Origin: Cobetia marina
Lineage (GTDB): Bacteria > Pseudomonadota > Gammaproteobacteria > Pseudomonadales > Halomonadaceae
Direction of reading: 5' to 3'
Assembly: GCF_001720485.1 (NCBI RefSeq)
Contig: NZ_CP017114.1
Location: 2,418,001 to 2,482,000 of the forward strand
Length of the DNA stretch: 64,000 bases
The notes under the pieces are model-generated. The model was given only the letters and a program-made list of their open reading frames with translations, was not told the DNA's origin and ran no database searches. A program made the translations under genes and the position numbers. Shown here one piece after another: positions 8,196 through 16,891 of this stretch (position 1 is the stretch's first letter; each line of letters opens with the position of its first letter).

Positions 8196-8847
8196 GCAGG
8201 TACCCCTGTCCGCGACGGGTCTGTATCAAGTCCTTGCCCACGCGGCGGCGAAGACGAGCGATATAGACTTCCACCAGATTGGGTGCAGCGGCATCCTGCT
8301 CCAGTGCATAGAGCTGATCCAGCAACTGCACTTTGGAATGCACTCTGTCTGGATGATGCATGAGGTAGCGCAGCAAACGGAATTCGGTAGCCGTCAAGGT
8401 CGACCAATCCTCGCCGTCGCAACGGACACGTTGCGACTCCTCATCCAGCTGAATCCCGCTGACCTCAAGATACGTATGGCCTCCCCCTTGGCGACGCCGA
8501 AGCAGCGCATGAAGTCGCGCCAGCAACTCGGCTTCATGAAATGGCTTGGTCAGATAATCATCTGCCCCGCTGCGCAACCCCACAACCTTGTCCTCCCAGG
8601 TATCACGTGCCGTAAGAATCAGCACGGGAATATCCACGTGAGACTGTCGCCAGCGTTTCAGCAACTCCAACCCCGAACCATCCGGAAGCCCGAGATCCAG
8701 AACGACCAATGCATACTGTTCCGTCGCCATGAAAGCCTGTGCTTCATGCAGACTCGTGGAGACATCCAGTCGATAGCCATTATCTTCCAGTAGTTCAGCG
8801 AGGCTTTCTGCCAGCAGGTCATCATCCTCAAGCAACAACAGCTTCAT
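8173..8847 (-). CDS. copR: OmpR-family response regulator of the copper island
   Basis: The product has 224 residues. The receiver domain (1-~115) has the acidic pocket LEDDD, the phospho-acceptor Asp in VVLDLGLPDG and Lys in DYLTKPF. A winged-helix DNA-binding domain follows (~125-220: TATEFRLLRYLMHHPDRVHSKVQLLDQLY, VEVYIARLRRRVG). It is the QseB/PmrA/CopR type. It starts the minus-strand operon copRS-copA-copB-cytochrome. Regulation of that operon and of the divergent TauE-copCD genes by this protein is inferred from position. Confidence 0.92.
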   Translation of the reverse strand: MKLLLLEDDDLLAESLAELLEDNGYRLDVSTSLHEAQAFMATEQYALVVLDLGLPDGSGLELLKRWRQSHVDIPVLILTARDTWEDKVVGLRSGADDYLTKPFHEAELLARLHALLRRRQGGGHTYLEVSGIQLDEESQRVRCDGEDWSTLTATEFRLLRYLMHHPDRVHSKVQLLDQLYALEQDAAAPNLVEVYIARLRRRVGKDLIQTRRGQGYLLVSHRSS

Positions 8848-9168
8848 GCCTACCCTCCTTTATCCCACTGACCTTCACTGAACACCGCTCCCATGGCAAG
8901 CGCAACATCTGCAGAAAAGCCCCCCATCCTGCAGGTATATGCTGAGTGCTGGCTGAAAAGCGCCAGCCACGGCAATGACAGGCACCGGACACTACACCAT
9001 TGCCTCCAGAAAGCACCTCTCTGATGTCCAAGTCAGCCGACACTTGCCAGCTCATCAGCGGATGAATCTTCCAGGGGGGCCTGCAACACCCTCAGGTGAC
9101 ACCTGAGATACTGGGCAGAGCCTCTCTGTCACGGTAGCCTTGCACGCTTGTCAGGCAGGTCATGCATC
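8848..9168. promoter_or_regulatory. Intergenic region between the divergent copper transcription units
   Basis: These 321 bases hold no gene. They must contain the promoters for the minus-strand two-component/copA operon and for the plus-strand exporter. A perfect 17-bp palindrome, CTCAGGTG-A-CACCTGAG, lies at 9091-9107, 62 bases before the exporter ATG. A GCTGGC/GCCAGC dyad lies at 8948-8953 and 8962-8967. I see no clear sigma-70 boxes. Confidence 0.5.
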
Positions 9169-10041
9169 ATGTCGACTGTCTTGCCTGAGCCCCCATTCCC
9201 TCTCTTTATTGGCTATCTGCACAGGATGCCCGCAATGCCCGCCAATTCCGCCGATATTCCCTACCTCGCAAGCCTGCTTGACGGCCTCGCGCAGTATTTC
9301 CCGCTCTCGCTGCCCATCGTCATCGCGTTGATCCTGCTGGCTGCTGCCACCTCCGCGCTGTCTGCGGCTGTCGGGGTCGGCGGTGGAACGTTGCTGATCA
9401 TGATCATGGCGCAGTTGATGCCTGCTACCGCCTTGATTCCGGTGCATGGCATGGTGCAGCTGGGTTCCAACGGCGGGCGCATGGCGATGACCTGGCGCCA
9501 TATCGACATGCGCCGGCTGCTGGCCTTTCTGCCGGGTGTGGCGCTGGGTGCGCTGGTCGCGGCCTGGGTGTTGATCCGCTTGCCTGAGGGGGTGCTGGAG
9601 CTTTCCATCGCGCTGTTCGTGCTGTTCACCTGCTGGGGGCCGCCGCTGCCCAAGCGGGCATTGAGCCGCACAGGCACCTTGATCGCCGGTGCCATCACGA
9701 CGTTTCTTTCGAGTCTGATCGGGGCCAGCGGCCCACTGGTCGCGAGCTTCATCAAGCAAGGCGGCGGCGAGCGTCACACCAAGGTGGCGACCTTCGCGGC
9801 CTGCATGGTCGCGCAGCACCTCACCAAGGCCTTCATCTTCGGCATGGCAGGGTTTCTCTTCCATGAGTGGTTGCCCCTGATCGTGCTGATGATCGGTGCG
9901 GGCCTGATCGGTACCCGCCTCGGACTGCGTTTTCTGGATCGTGTCTCAAACCGGCACTTCGATGGCCTGTTCAAATGGGCGCTGTCATTGCTGGCACTCA
10001 GGCTTGCCTGGCTGGGTAGCGTCTCTCTGATCAGTCATTGA
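9169..10041 (+). CDS. Sulfite exporter TauE/SafE family membrane protein
   Basis: The product has 290 residues and about eight membrane helices. The N-terminal AVGVGGGTLLIMIM and the later SSLIGASGPLVASFI are the two glycine-rich repeats of the TauE/SafE fold. Family members export small organic or sulfur anions, but substrates are rarely known. Here the gene lies between the copper two-component genes and copCD, with the same orientation as copCD; a link to copper or sulfur stress is only positional. The start is uncertain: TTG 9148, ATG 9169, ATG 9226 and ATG 9235 are in frame, and none has a strong Shine-Dalgarno sequence. Confidence 0.85.
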   Translation: MSTVLPEPPFPLFIGYLHRMPAMPANSADIPYLASLLDGLAQYFPLSLPIVIALILLAAATSALSAAVGVGGGTLLIMIMAQLMPATALIPVHGMVQLGSNGGRMAMTWRHIDMRRLLAFLPGVALGALVAAWVLIRLPEGVLELSIALFVLFTCWGPPLPKRALSRTGTLIAGAITTFLSSLIGASGPLVASFIKQGGGERHTKVATFAACMVAQHLTKAFIFGMAGFLFHEWLPLIVLMIGAGLIGTRLGLRFLDRVSNRHFDGLFKWALSLLALRLAWLGSVSLISH

Positions 10042-10131
10042 TCCGCCACCAGGCGGAACTCGGGGTGCGACATTATTGCGGGGGACACCACAGTGCTGGC
10101 TGAGGTAACGTGCCCCTTCTGCAAGTGCATA

Positions 10132-10145
10132 CCTCTGGCCAGAGG
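10132..10145. promoter_or_regulatory. 14-bp perfect palindrome upstream of copC
   Basis: CCTCTGGCCAGAGG is perfectly self-complementary and lies 63 bases before the copC start. It could be a regulator-binding dyad. No T-tract follows, so it is unlikely to terminate the exporter gene. Confidence 0.35.
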
Positions 10146-10208
10146 GTGTGAATCCCCATGGCTGGACCATGCACAAGTCAACGCGACCGAAGTCCAGAGG
10201 ACATCAAG

Positions 10209-10574
10209 ATGACGCATGCAAAACATTGGCTCACCACACTCGTCGCTGGCAGCCTGCTGTTCAGTGGCCAGGCATTCGCTCACGCCCATGTCAGCAGTGC
10301 CAATCCCGCGGACGGCGCCAGAATCGCCTCGCCGACTAGCATCAGCCTCACCTTCAGCGAAGGGCTGGAGTTGCCCTTCAGTGGCCTGGGTCTCAGCAGA
10401 GTCGATGGCAACCCCGTCTCCCTGGGGGATGCCACTCTCGACAATGGCGGCAAGACGTTGAACGCTCCGGTCAGCAAGACGCTCGAGGCAGGAAAATATG
10501 CCGTCAAATGGCATGTGCTTTCCACCGATGGTCACAAGACCGAAGGCCAGTATCAGTTCACCGTCACGCCGTGA
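10209..10574 (+). CDS. copC: Periplasmic copper-binding protein CopC
   Basis: The product has 121 residues. The ATG at 10209 follows AGAGGACATCAAG and gives a signal peptide ending AFA, so the mature protein begins HAHVSSANPADGA, with the N-terminal His that ligates Cu(II). The beta-sandwich contains STDGH, which supplies the Asp and second His of that site. The Met-rich Cu(I) site of Pseudomonas CopC is not evident, so this is probably a Cu(II)-only form. It overlaps copD by four bases (GTGA), showing translational coupling. CopC carries copper to CopD for import or redistribution. Confidence 0.93.
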   Translation: MTHAKHWLTTLVAGSLLFSGQAFAHAHVSSANPADGARIASPTSISLTFSEGLELPFSGLGLSRVDGNPVSLGDATLDNGGKTLNAPVSKTLEAGKYAVKWHVLSTDGHKTEGQYQFTVTP

Positions 10575-11455
10575 TCGGCCCCGATAACGCCCTTGCCGCG
10601 AGCCGCTTCGTCCTTGACGGAGCGGTCGTGTTCCTTTGGGGCGTCAGCGGATTCCTGCTGACATCGTCGTCGCGCGAGCTGCGCCTCTGGCTTGAGGAGC
10701 GCTGGTCGGGGGCCTTGCGCCTGGCACTGGCATTGGCCGTGATCGCCACTGCCTTCCAACTGCCACTCCAGACTGCCATCATCGGGGCTGGCTGGGGAGA
10801 TCTCTCCAATGTCTCCCTGGCATGGAGCGTCATGACCCAGACGACCTCGGGGCTTGCCTGGGCAGGCAAGGCAGGCATCCTGTCGATGGCACTGCTGGCG
10901 CTGATGGTGATTCCCGCACATCGCCTGGTGGTCCTGGCGCTTGCGAGCATGGCAATGTTGGCAAGCCTTGCGTTCTCCGGTCACGCCGCCATGCACGGTG
11001 GCTGGCTGGGAGGTATTCACCGCGCCAATCAATGGCTGCACCTACTCAGTGGTGGCTTCTGGATCGGGGCGTTGTTCCCGGTGGTGTCCACCCTGCGTGC
11101 ATTGCATGCCGAAACTTTGTGCCAAGCCGCCAGAGCTGCCTTGATACGCTTCTCCCGCATGGGCCACCTCGCGGTCGCTCTGGTGGTCGTGACGGGGGCC
11201 CTCAATACCGGGCTGATTCTCGGGACACCCTCGCTGGACTGGTCGCACCCTTATCAAGGACTGCTGGCCATCAAGATCGGGCTGGTGCTCAGCATGGTCA
11301 GTATCGCCCTCTTCAATCGCTATTGGCTTGTGCCGAAGCTTTCCGGCCAGGGTGGCACCACACGAGCCCTTGAGTGGATGACGCGACTGGAAGTGATGTT
11401 GGCGGCGCTGGTACTGGGGCTGGTCGTGACGCTTTCCGCCCTCGATCCCTACTGA
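10571..11455 (+). CDS. copD: Copper resistance protein D, inner-membrane
   Basis: The product has 294 residues and about eight transmembrane helices. The start is most likely the GTG at 10571, which overlaps the copC stop; the frame stays open upstream inside copC, but that part is an artefact. Conserved features are the His residues in FSGHAAMHGGWLGGIHRANQ and LHLLSGGFWIGALFPV, typical of CopD/PcoD. CopD works with CopC to move copper across the inner membrane. It closes the plus-strand part of the copper island and is followed by a strong terminator. Confidence 0.92.
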   Translation: MIGPDNALAASRFVLDGAVVFLWGVSGFLLTSSSRELRLWLEERWSGALRLALALAVIATAFQLPLQTAIIGAGWGDLSNVSLAWSVMTQTTSGLAWAGKAGILSMALLALMVIPAHRLVVLALASMAMLASLAFSGHAAMHGGWLGGIHRANQWLHLLSGGFWIGALFPVVSTLRALHAETLCQAARAALIRFSRMGHLAVALVVVTGALNTGLILGTPSLDWSHPYQGLLAIKIGLVLSMVSIALFNRYWLVPKLSGQGGTTRALEWMTRLEVMLAALVLGLVVTLSALDPY

Positions 11456-11565
11456 TGATCGCAGCTTGCGTCTCTGTCCTCTCTACAGCGCCGCCCTTGC
11501 TGTCAAGATCCCTAGGCCTTCTTGCCTGCATCATCACCATGACGTGTCTGCATTACTCACCATCA

Positions 11566-11606
11566 AAAACGCCCCGCTCAGCCAGCAGGCTGAGCGGGGC
11601 GTTGTT
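11566..11606. terminator. Bidirectional terminator between copD and aldehyde dehydrogenase
   Basis: A perfect 16-bp stem (arms 11568-11583 and 11588-11603) with an AGCA loop is flanked by AAAA on the left and TTGTTT on the right. It lies between convergent genes. Confidence 0.85.
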
Positions 11607-11634
11607 TGTCATGCGCAACTACAGATAAGAGGGA

Positions 11635-13101
11635 TCAGAACGGATACTGACGTGGCTCGACCTGCAGACTGACCCATTGATCGGTGGTAAATTCCTCCAG
11701 CACCCAGTCGCCATTGAAGCGCCCAAGGCCTGAATTCTTCTCGCCGCCGAAGGGCGCGCGTGGATCATCATTCACCGGCATGTCATTGACGTGCACCATG
11801 CCCGCCTCGACCTGACGCGCGAAGCGCTCGCCGCGTGCGATATCCGCGGTGAAGACCGAGGCCGAGAGGCCATATTCGGTGCCATTGGCAAGTTCCAGCG
11901 CATGCGCTTCATCACGGGCTTTCTGGATGCCGACCACCGGGCCGAAGATCTCGTTCTGCGCCAGGCTCATGTCATTGGTGACATCGGTGAACACATGGGG
12001 CGGCACCAGCTGACCCTGCGCCTCGCCCTCAAGCATCACCTTGGCGCCCTCGCCCTTGGCCGTCTCGATCATCTCGAGCAATCCATCACGCTGCTTGGCA
12101 TTGATGATCGGCCCGATGACGGTATCGTCCTGGGCGGGGTTGCCGACCTTCAGCTCACGGGCACGCGCCACGAAGCGATCGACGAAGGCGTCATGGACCG
12201 ACGCATCGACGATGATGCGGTTGATGGCCATGCAGATCTGCCCCTGATGCAGGAACTTGCCGACCAGCGCGGCGTCCACCGCCTGCTCGATGTTCGCATC
12301 GTCAAGCACCACGAAGGGGCTGTTGCCGCCCAGCTCCAGGGCAACCTGCTTGAGGTGATCGCCACCGACGGCGCGACTGCCGATGCCCTTGCCCACCTGA
12401 GTGGAGCCGGTGAAGGAGATCAGCCGCGGTACCTCGTGATCCACGAAGGCATCGCCGATCTCGCTGCCGGCACCGACCACCACGCTCAGGACACCGGCAG
12501 GCAGCCCCGCCTCCTCGAATAGCCTGGCCAGCAGCAGGCCGCCGGTCAGCGGGGTATCACTGGCCGGCTTGATGACGACGCTGTTGCCAAGTGCCAGTGC
12601 CGGCGCCAGGGAACGCTGGGTCAGATGCAGCGGGAAATTCCACGGACTGATGATGCCGATGACCCCCAGCGGCTTGCGGAAGACGCGGCTCTCCTTGCCC
12701 GGTACCTGAGCCTCCATCACCATCCCGGCCACGCGATTGGCCATCGCGGCAGACTCCAGCGTGATCGCACGGGCCGCCGCCAGTTCCGCCTGAGCCTTGA
12801 GGCGGGTACTGCCCGACTCACGAATCAACCAGCCGAGCAACTCTTCGCGTCGCTCGTCCATCAGCTCCACCACCTTTTGCATCACGCCAGCGCGCTCGCT
12901 TGCCGGTGTCAGAGCCCAGTCAGGCTGGACATCACGCGCCCTGCGATAGCTGGCATCGAGATCCTCGGCATTGGCCATGGGAATCGAGAGCAGCGAGCTC
13001 TGATCGAAGGGATCCACCACCTCAAGCGTCCTGCCGGCTCGGCCGTTACGCCATTCTCCGGCGAGGGGTAGCTGCTCGAGATTCTGATAGTCGCGGGACA
13101 T
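11635..13101 (-). CDS. Aldehyde dehydrogenase (benzaldehyde/vanillin-type)
   Basis: The product has 488 residues, the normal NAD(P)-dependent ALDH length. Seen: the PWNFPLHLT substrate/cofactor loop, FTGSTQVG of the nucleotide site, the general-base Glu in [11 protein letters not shown], and the catalytic Cys in GQICMAINR. The overall pattern resembles the benzaldehyde/vanillin dehydrogenase and YfmT-like branch. It would oxidize an aromatic or aliphatic aldehyde to its acid. It stands alone, with no obvious pathway partner nearby. The substrate cannot be told from the sequence. Confidence 0.9.
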   Translation of the reverse strand: MSRDYQNLEQLPLAGEWRNGRAGRTLEVVDPFDQSSLLSIPMANAEDLDASYRRARDVQPDWALTPASERAGVMQKVVELMDERREELLGWLIRESGSTRLKAQAELAAARAITLESAAMANRVAGMVMEAQVPGKESRVFRKPLGVIGIISPWNFPLHLTQRSLAPALALGNSVVIKPASDTPLTGGLLLARLFEEAGLPAGVLSVVVGAGSEIGDAFVDHEVPRLISFTGSTQVGKGIGSRAVGGDHLKQVALELGGNSPFVVLDDANIEQAVDAALVGKFLHQGQICMAINRIIVDASVHDAFVDRFVARARELKVGNPAQDDTVIGPIINAKQRDGLLEMIETAKGEGAKVMLEGEAQGQLVPPHVFTDVTNDMSLAQNEIFGPVVGIQKARDEAHALELANGTEYGLSASVFTADIARGERFARQVEAGMVHVNDMPVNDDPRAPFGGEKNSGLGRFNGDWVLEEFTTDQWVSLQVEPRQYPF

Positions 13102-13237
13102 GAGTCACTCCGTGTCATGAGTATGATCAGAACATGGCGGTGCCGGAGCAAAACCCAACCGTTGCATCACAGCTGTGCCAGAATGGCACCTGCAACTGAC
13201 CAGACCGTCCTTAACCGAGTGGAATGAGAGTCACTGG

Positions 13238-13450
13238 ATGAGCCCCGAAGACCTGCAGAAACTGACGACCCGCCAGATGCCCTATGGCAAGTACGCCGGA
13301 CGCTTGATTGCCGACCTGCCCGGCGATTACCTGGGTTGGTTTGCGCGCAAGGGATTCCCGCAAGGCGAGATAGGTCGCTTGCTGGCACTGATGCACGAGA
13401 TAGATCACAACGGGTTGAATGCCCTGCTGGAGCCGTTGCGACGTCGCTGA
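13238..13450 (+). CDS. DUF3820 family small protein
   Basis: The product has 70 residues. The ATG at 13238 (MSPEDLQKL) fits the family better than the upstream in-frame ATG at 13175. The core MPYGKYAGRLIADLPGDYLGWFARKGFPQGEIGRLLALM matches DUF3820, a short domain also seen attached to exonuclease-like proteins, where the PYGKYKG motif is conserved. No function is established. It is convergent with the following SDR gene and is probably transcribed alone. Confidence 0.8.
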   Translation: MSPEDLQKLTTRQMPYGKYAGRLIADLPGDYLGWFARKGFPQGEIGRLLALMHEIDHNGLNALLEPLRRR

Positions 13451-13467
13451 CGTGCAGAAGATGAGGT

Positions 13468-14556
13468 TCACGACAGGCGGCCGCTGGCCTCCAGTTGATC
13501 GAACATGTCGTGCAGCGTCGTCTCGAGGGGCCGGTAGATCAGCCCCAACTGCTCACGGCTGCGGGTATTGTCGAACACGAAGGCATGCCCCACGTTGCGT
13601 GAGACGATCTTGCGGGTCACCGCCCTGTTGGCCAGCGGACCCGCCAGCCACACCAGCCATCTGGGCAGCTGGCGAGTGGGAATCGCATATTGCGGGCCGG
13701 CGTGATGACTCAACAGGCGCCCCAGCGCAATGAAGCTTGAGGAGTGCCCGGCGACCAGATGACGCCCGGTGGCCGTGGGTAAAAATCCCGCCGCCAGATG
13801 CGCCTCGGCGACATCCCGCACATCCACCACGCCCATGCCGTAATCCGGTGCGCCTATCCTGAGCGTGCCGTCACAGAGCTGCGTCATCAGGCTGAAGGAT
13901 TCGCCGTGCGTGTCATCGCTGATCGCGGGGCCGAGCACCAGCGAGGGATTGATCACCACCAGCCGCCAGCGCGACTGCTGCTCGGCAATCTGCCAGGCGG
14001 CCTGTTCCGCCAGCGTCTTGGAGTGGGAGTAGGCCTGGTGTGTCAGCGAGGCCGTGGTGTTCCAGACACTCTCGTCGAAACAGCCGCGCGACGTATCCAG
14101 CGCATCGGCATTGTCACTGTAGATGGCAGCACAACTGCTGGTCAGCACCACGCGTTCGACACTGCTCTGACGATTGGCTTCCTGGAGCACGTTGCGAGTT
14201 CCCTCCACTGCTGGCCGCACCAGGTCTCGCTCGGGATCCTCGACACTGACGACGAAGGGCGAGGCGGTGTGAAAGACCACCGCACACCCCGCCATCGCCT
14301 CGGCGTAAGAGCCCTGCTCGAGCAGATCACTGGCGAAGACGCGCAGCTTGCCCGACATGCTGTCTTCCAGTGCCTTGAGTGCCGCCAGACGCTCGGTGTT
14401 ACCTGGATCACGCACAGCGGCATGCACTGTCAGGCCCTCCTGCAGCAAGCGACGGATCAGCTGTCCCGCCACATACCCCGTCGCTCCTGTCACCAGAACG
14501 GGTTGCGACCTGTCCAGATGAGCCAATGCGGCTAGCGTATTGTCATTGAGCGGCAT
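13468..14556 (-). CDS. NAD(P)-dependent SDR / dihydroflavonol-4-reductase-like epimerase
   Basis: The product has 362 residues of the extended short-chain dehydrogenase family. The Rossmann motif TGATGYVAGQLIRRL is near the N-terminus, the Ser of VVLTSSCAAIY and the YSHSK pair form the active site, and INPSLVLGP is the typical strand after it. The whole is most like dihydroflavonol reductase/cinnamyl-CoA reductase-type bacterial proteins, which reduce aldehydes or ketones. No neighbour points to the substrate. The C-terminal ~60 residues contain a short hydrophobic stretch (LPRWLVWLAGPLANRAV), common in this group. Confidence 0.88.
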   Translation of the reverse strand: MPLNDNTLAALAHLDRSQPVLVTGATGYVAGQLIRRLLQEGLTVHAAVRDPGNTERLAALKALEDSMSGKLRVFASDLLEQGSYAEAMAGCAVVFHTASPFVVSVEDPERDLVRPAVEGTRNVLQEANRQSSVERVVLTSSCAAIYSDNADALDTSRGCFDESVWNTTASLTHQAYSHSKTLAEQAAWQIAEQQSRWRLVVINPSLVLGPAISDDTHGESFSLMTQLCDGTLRIGAPDYGMGVVDVRDVAEAHLAAGFLPTATGRHLVAGHSSSFIALGRLLSHHAGPQYAIPTRQLPRWLVWLAGPLANRAVTRKIVSRNVGHAFVFDNTRSREQLGLIYRPLETTLHDMFDQLEASGRLS

Positions 14557-14615
14557 GGAGAAGCCTCAGGGAAGGGAAAAACAGCGGGAATCGCTCTCTG
14601 CCTGGGAGCCCCCTC

Positions 14616-14999
14616 TCAAGCGGACAGCTTGACGAACCAGGTCCACAGGCCACCGAGAATCAGCGACTCGGCAGCAAAGCGGAACAGATGACGCATGTCG
14701 ATGCCATCCAGCATCAACCCCATCAGGCGTGCCGTCATGATGCCGGCGATACCCGCCACGGCGAGTGTCACCAGCACCGGCAACACTCCCAGACCGATCG
14801 GCGGATACATCAGCAGGTACCCTACCGCGATGACCCAGCCCCAGCGGATCCGACGAGAGATCGCCGCGCCCGTTTGTCTGGGCACGGTCAAGGGCGTGTC
14901 ATCCGGGCCCTTGAAGCGATTGACCAGCTCCGGCACTGCCGCAAGCAGCACACCCGCCGCCAGCACGAAGCCCCCCAGAATCTGCAATACCATCATCAT
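14616..14999 (-). CDS. Small integral membrane protein of unknown function
   Basis: The product has 127 residues and about four hydrophobic helices (e.g. VLQILGGFVLAAGVLLAAVPEL, IGLGVLPVLVTLAVAGIAGIMTA). The ATG at 14999 was chosen because AAGGGAAG lies eight bases upstream; the frame extends another 40 codons without a ribosome site. I do not recognise the family. It resembles small DUF-type membrane proteins common in proteobacteria. It is 60 bases upstream of the SDR gene on the same strand and may be cotranscribed with it. Confidence 0.65.
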   Translation of the reverse strand: MMMVLQILGGFVLAAGVLLAAVPELVNRFKGPDDTPLTVPRQTGAAISRRIRWGWVIAVGYLLMYPPIGLGVLPVLVTLAVAGIAGIMTARLMGLMLDGIDMRHLFRFAAESLILGGLWTWFVKLSA

Positions 15000-15215
15000 C
15001 GTGCCATCTTCCCTTGTCCGGTAATCAATGGCGCACATGCTACCAAGACTGTGCGGGCTTTGCCTGACCGGAATACGCGCCCTCACAAATCCTCGAGAAT
15101 GGCCAAGGGCTATCTGCACCCATTCTTTCCTCCGGGCACCTTCCCATATGCGGCACGCTGATCTATCATCGCACCATCGTCATTTCGACAAGTCTCGACA
15201 TATGGACAAGATGAT

Positions 15216-15620
15216 ATGAATGATACTGACAGCCTGCCCGACCCGCAGGCCACGCTGGACACCTTCGCGGCGCTATCCCAGGCCACGCGTCTGGATACGT
15301 TTCGCCTTCTGGTACGCCATGAGCCAGAGGGACTACCGGCCGGCGAGATCGCCCGTCGTCTCGAGGTGCCGCACAACACGCTCTCGACCCATCTGGGCGT
15401 GTTGAGTCGCGCGGGGCTGATCCACTCCCAGCGCGAAGGCCGTTCGTTGATCTACCGCGCCAACCTCGAGCACATGCTCGCCACCGTGCAGTTTCTGGTA
15501 CGCGACTGCTGCGCGGGCTCCTCGGTGGTCTGCGATCCGTTGCTGGCCTCGCTCACCCTGCCCAGCTGCGGTGACGCCCACACTCCCGGTACGTTGCAGG
15601 AGCCCGGAAACGATGACTGA
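15216..15620 (+). CDS. arsR: ArsR family arsenic-responsive repressor
   Basis: The product has 134 residues. A winged helix-turn-helix (~residues 15-85: LDTFRLLVRHEPEGLPAGEIARRLEVPHNTLSTHLGVLSRAGLI) is followed by a C-terminal cysteine cluster, DCCAGSSVVC. Such CC-x6-C clusters near the C-terminus are As(III) sites in one branch of ArsR, distinct from the helix alpha-3 site of E. coli ArsR. It heads the arsRCHB operon and overlaps arsC by eight bases. By family, it represses its own operon until arsenite or antimonite binds. It lies 216 bases from the divergent membrane-protein gene. Confidence 0.93.
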   Translation: MNDTDSLPDPQATLDTFAALSQATRLDTFRLLVRHEPEGLPAGEIARRLEVPHNTLSTHLGVLSRAGLIHSQREGRSLIYRANLEHMLATVQFLVRDCCAGSSVVCDPLLASLTLPSCGDAHTPGTLQEPGNDD

Positions 15621-16044
15621 ATCCACTCGCTCTTCCCACACGATCACGATCTACCACAACCCGGCCTGCGGCACGTCACGCAATGTGCTGGCCATGCTCA
15701 AGGCTTCCGGTGAGACACCGGAGGTCATCGAGTATCTGGTCACCCCCCCGACGCGCGAGACGCTGGAGTCGCTGATTGCCGCCATGGGCGGTGGACCGCG
15801 CCCGCTGCTGCGCCGCAAGGGTACGCCGTATGACGATCTCAATCTGGATGACCCTTCCCTGAGCGATGCCGAGCTGATCGACGCCATGATGGCCCACCCG
15901 ATCCTGATCAATCGCCCCATCGTGGTCACGCCCGCAGCCACGCGCCTGTGCCGCCCGTCGGAGACGGTACTGGAGCTTCTGGACAATCCGGTCGCGCACT
16001 ACACCAAGGAAGACGGCGACGTCGTCCACGCCCCAAGGACTTGA
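15613..16044 (+). CDS. arsC: Arsenate reductase, glutaredoxin-dependent type
   Basis: The product has 143 residues. ATG 15613 (MTESTRSS) has GGAAACG before it and overlaps the arsR stop; a longer upstream frame is not needed. The catalytic HNPACGTSRNVL motif contains the redox Cys, and LLRRKGTPYDDL and NRPIVVT carry the conserved arginines, as in E. coli R773 ArsC. It reduces arsenate to arsenite with glutathione/glutaredoxin, delivering the substrate for ArsB. The flanking order arsR-arsC-arsH-arsB confirms the role. Confidence 0.96.
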   Translation: MTESTRSSHTITIYHNPACGTSRNVLAMLKASGETPEVIEYLVTPPTRETLESLIAAMGGGPRPLLRRKGTPYDDLNLDDPSLSDAELIDAMMAHPILINRPIVVTPAATRLCRPSETVLELLDNPVAHYTKEDGDVVHAPRT

Positions 16045-16047
16045 CCC

Positions 16048-16830
16048 ATGAACGCACACACTTCCACCCACTCTCACCTGCCGACAGGCGACACCATGAC
16101 AGACGCGATGAAAGCGGCATTGGCCGATCTGCCCAATATCGACGCCGAACACTGGCGCCCGCTGGAGATCGACCGTCTGGTCGGCCCCGGTGCGCCGCGT
16201 CATGCACCGCGCATTCTGGTGCTGTACGGCTCCCTGCGTGAGCGTTCCTTCTCGCGCTTTGCCGCCGAGGAAGCGGCGCGCCTGTTGACCGCATTCGGCG
16301 CGGAAGTCCGCCTTTACTCGCCGGCGGGCCTGCCGCTGCCGGATGACTGCGATGCCGATCACCCCAAGGTGCAGGAGCTGCGCGAGCTGGCTCAGTGGTC
16401 CGAGGGCATGCTCTGGGCCAGCCCTGAACGTCATGGCGCGATGACCTCGATCATGAAGGCGCAGATCGACTGGATTCCGCTGTCACTGGGCGGCGTACGT
16501 CCTACCCAGGGCAAGACGCTGGCCATCCTTCAGGTCAGCGGCGGCAGCCAGAGCTTCAACAGCGTCAACCAGATGCGCATTCTGGGGCGCTGGATGCGCA
16601 TGCTGACCATCCCCAACCAGTCATCCGTGCCCAAGGCCTTCAATGAATTCGATGAAAACGGCCGCATGCGCATGTCACCGCTGTATCTGCGCATCGTCGA
16701 TGTCTGTGAAGAGCTGATGAAGTTCACCTGGATGAACCGCGAGCGCAGTGACTATCTGACCGAGCGCTATTCCGAGCGTGTCGAGAGTGCCGAAGAAGTC
16801 TCGAAACGCGTCAATCAGAGCACGATCTGA
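16048..16830 (+). CDS. arsH: Arsenical resistance NADPH-dependent FMN oxidoreductase ArsH
   Basis: The product has 260 residues. The ATG at 16048 is three bases after the arsC stop and follows AAGGACTTGACCC. The flavodoxin-like domain shows the FMN phosphate loop [13 protein letters not shown] and [19 protein letters not shown], both standard in ArsH. ArsH oxidizes trivalent organoarsenicals such as methylarsenite with NADPH/FMN. An internal ATG at 16096 could also serve as start. Presence of ArsH suggests resistance to methylated arsenicals as well as inorganic forms. Confidence 0.94.
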   Translation: MNAHTSTHSHLPTGDTMTDAMKAALADLPNIDAEHWRPLEIDRLVGPGAPRHAPRILVLYGSLRERSFSRFAAEEAARLLTAFGAEVRLYSPAGLPLPDDCDADHPKVQELRELAQWSEGMLWASPERHGAMTSIMKAQIDWIPLSLGGVRPTQGKTLAILQVSGGSQSFNSVNQMRILGRWMRMLTIPNQSSVPKAFNEFDENGRMRMSPLYLRIVDVCEELMKFTWMNRERSDYLTERYSERVESAEEVSKRVNQSTI

Positions 16831-16891
16831 CGCTGTCCGTCTTCGCACACGTCGTGCTTCTCTTGCTCTTCCCCCTCGACAAGGAGACGTC

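Noticed and set aside
10041..10208. Possible cobalamin riboswitch before copC
   Set aside because: Some G/C-rich dyads resemble one, but the B12 box is missing and copC is not a cobalamin gene.
15144..15205. CCATATG...CATATGG as an ArsR operator
   Set aside because: The two copies are 55 bases apart, too far for one ArsR dimer site, and CATATG alone is too common to support it.
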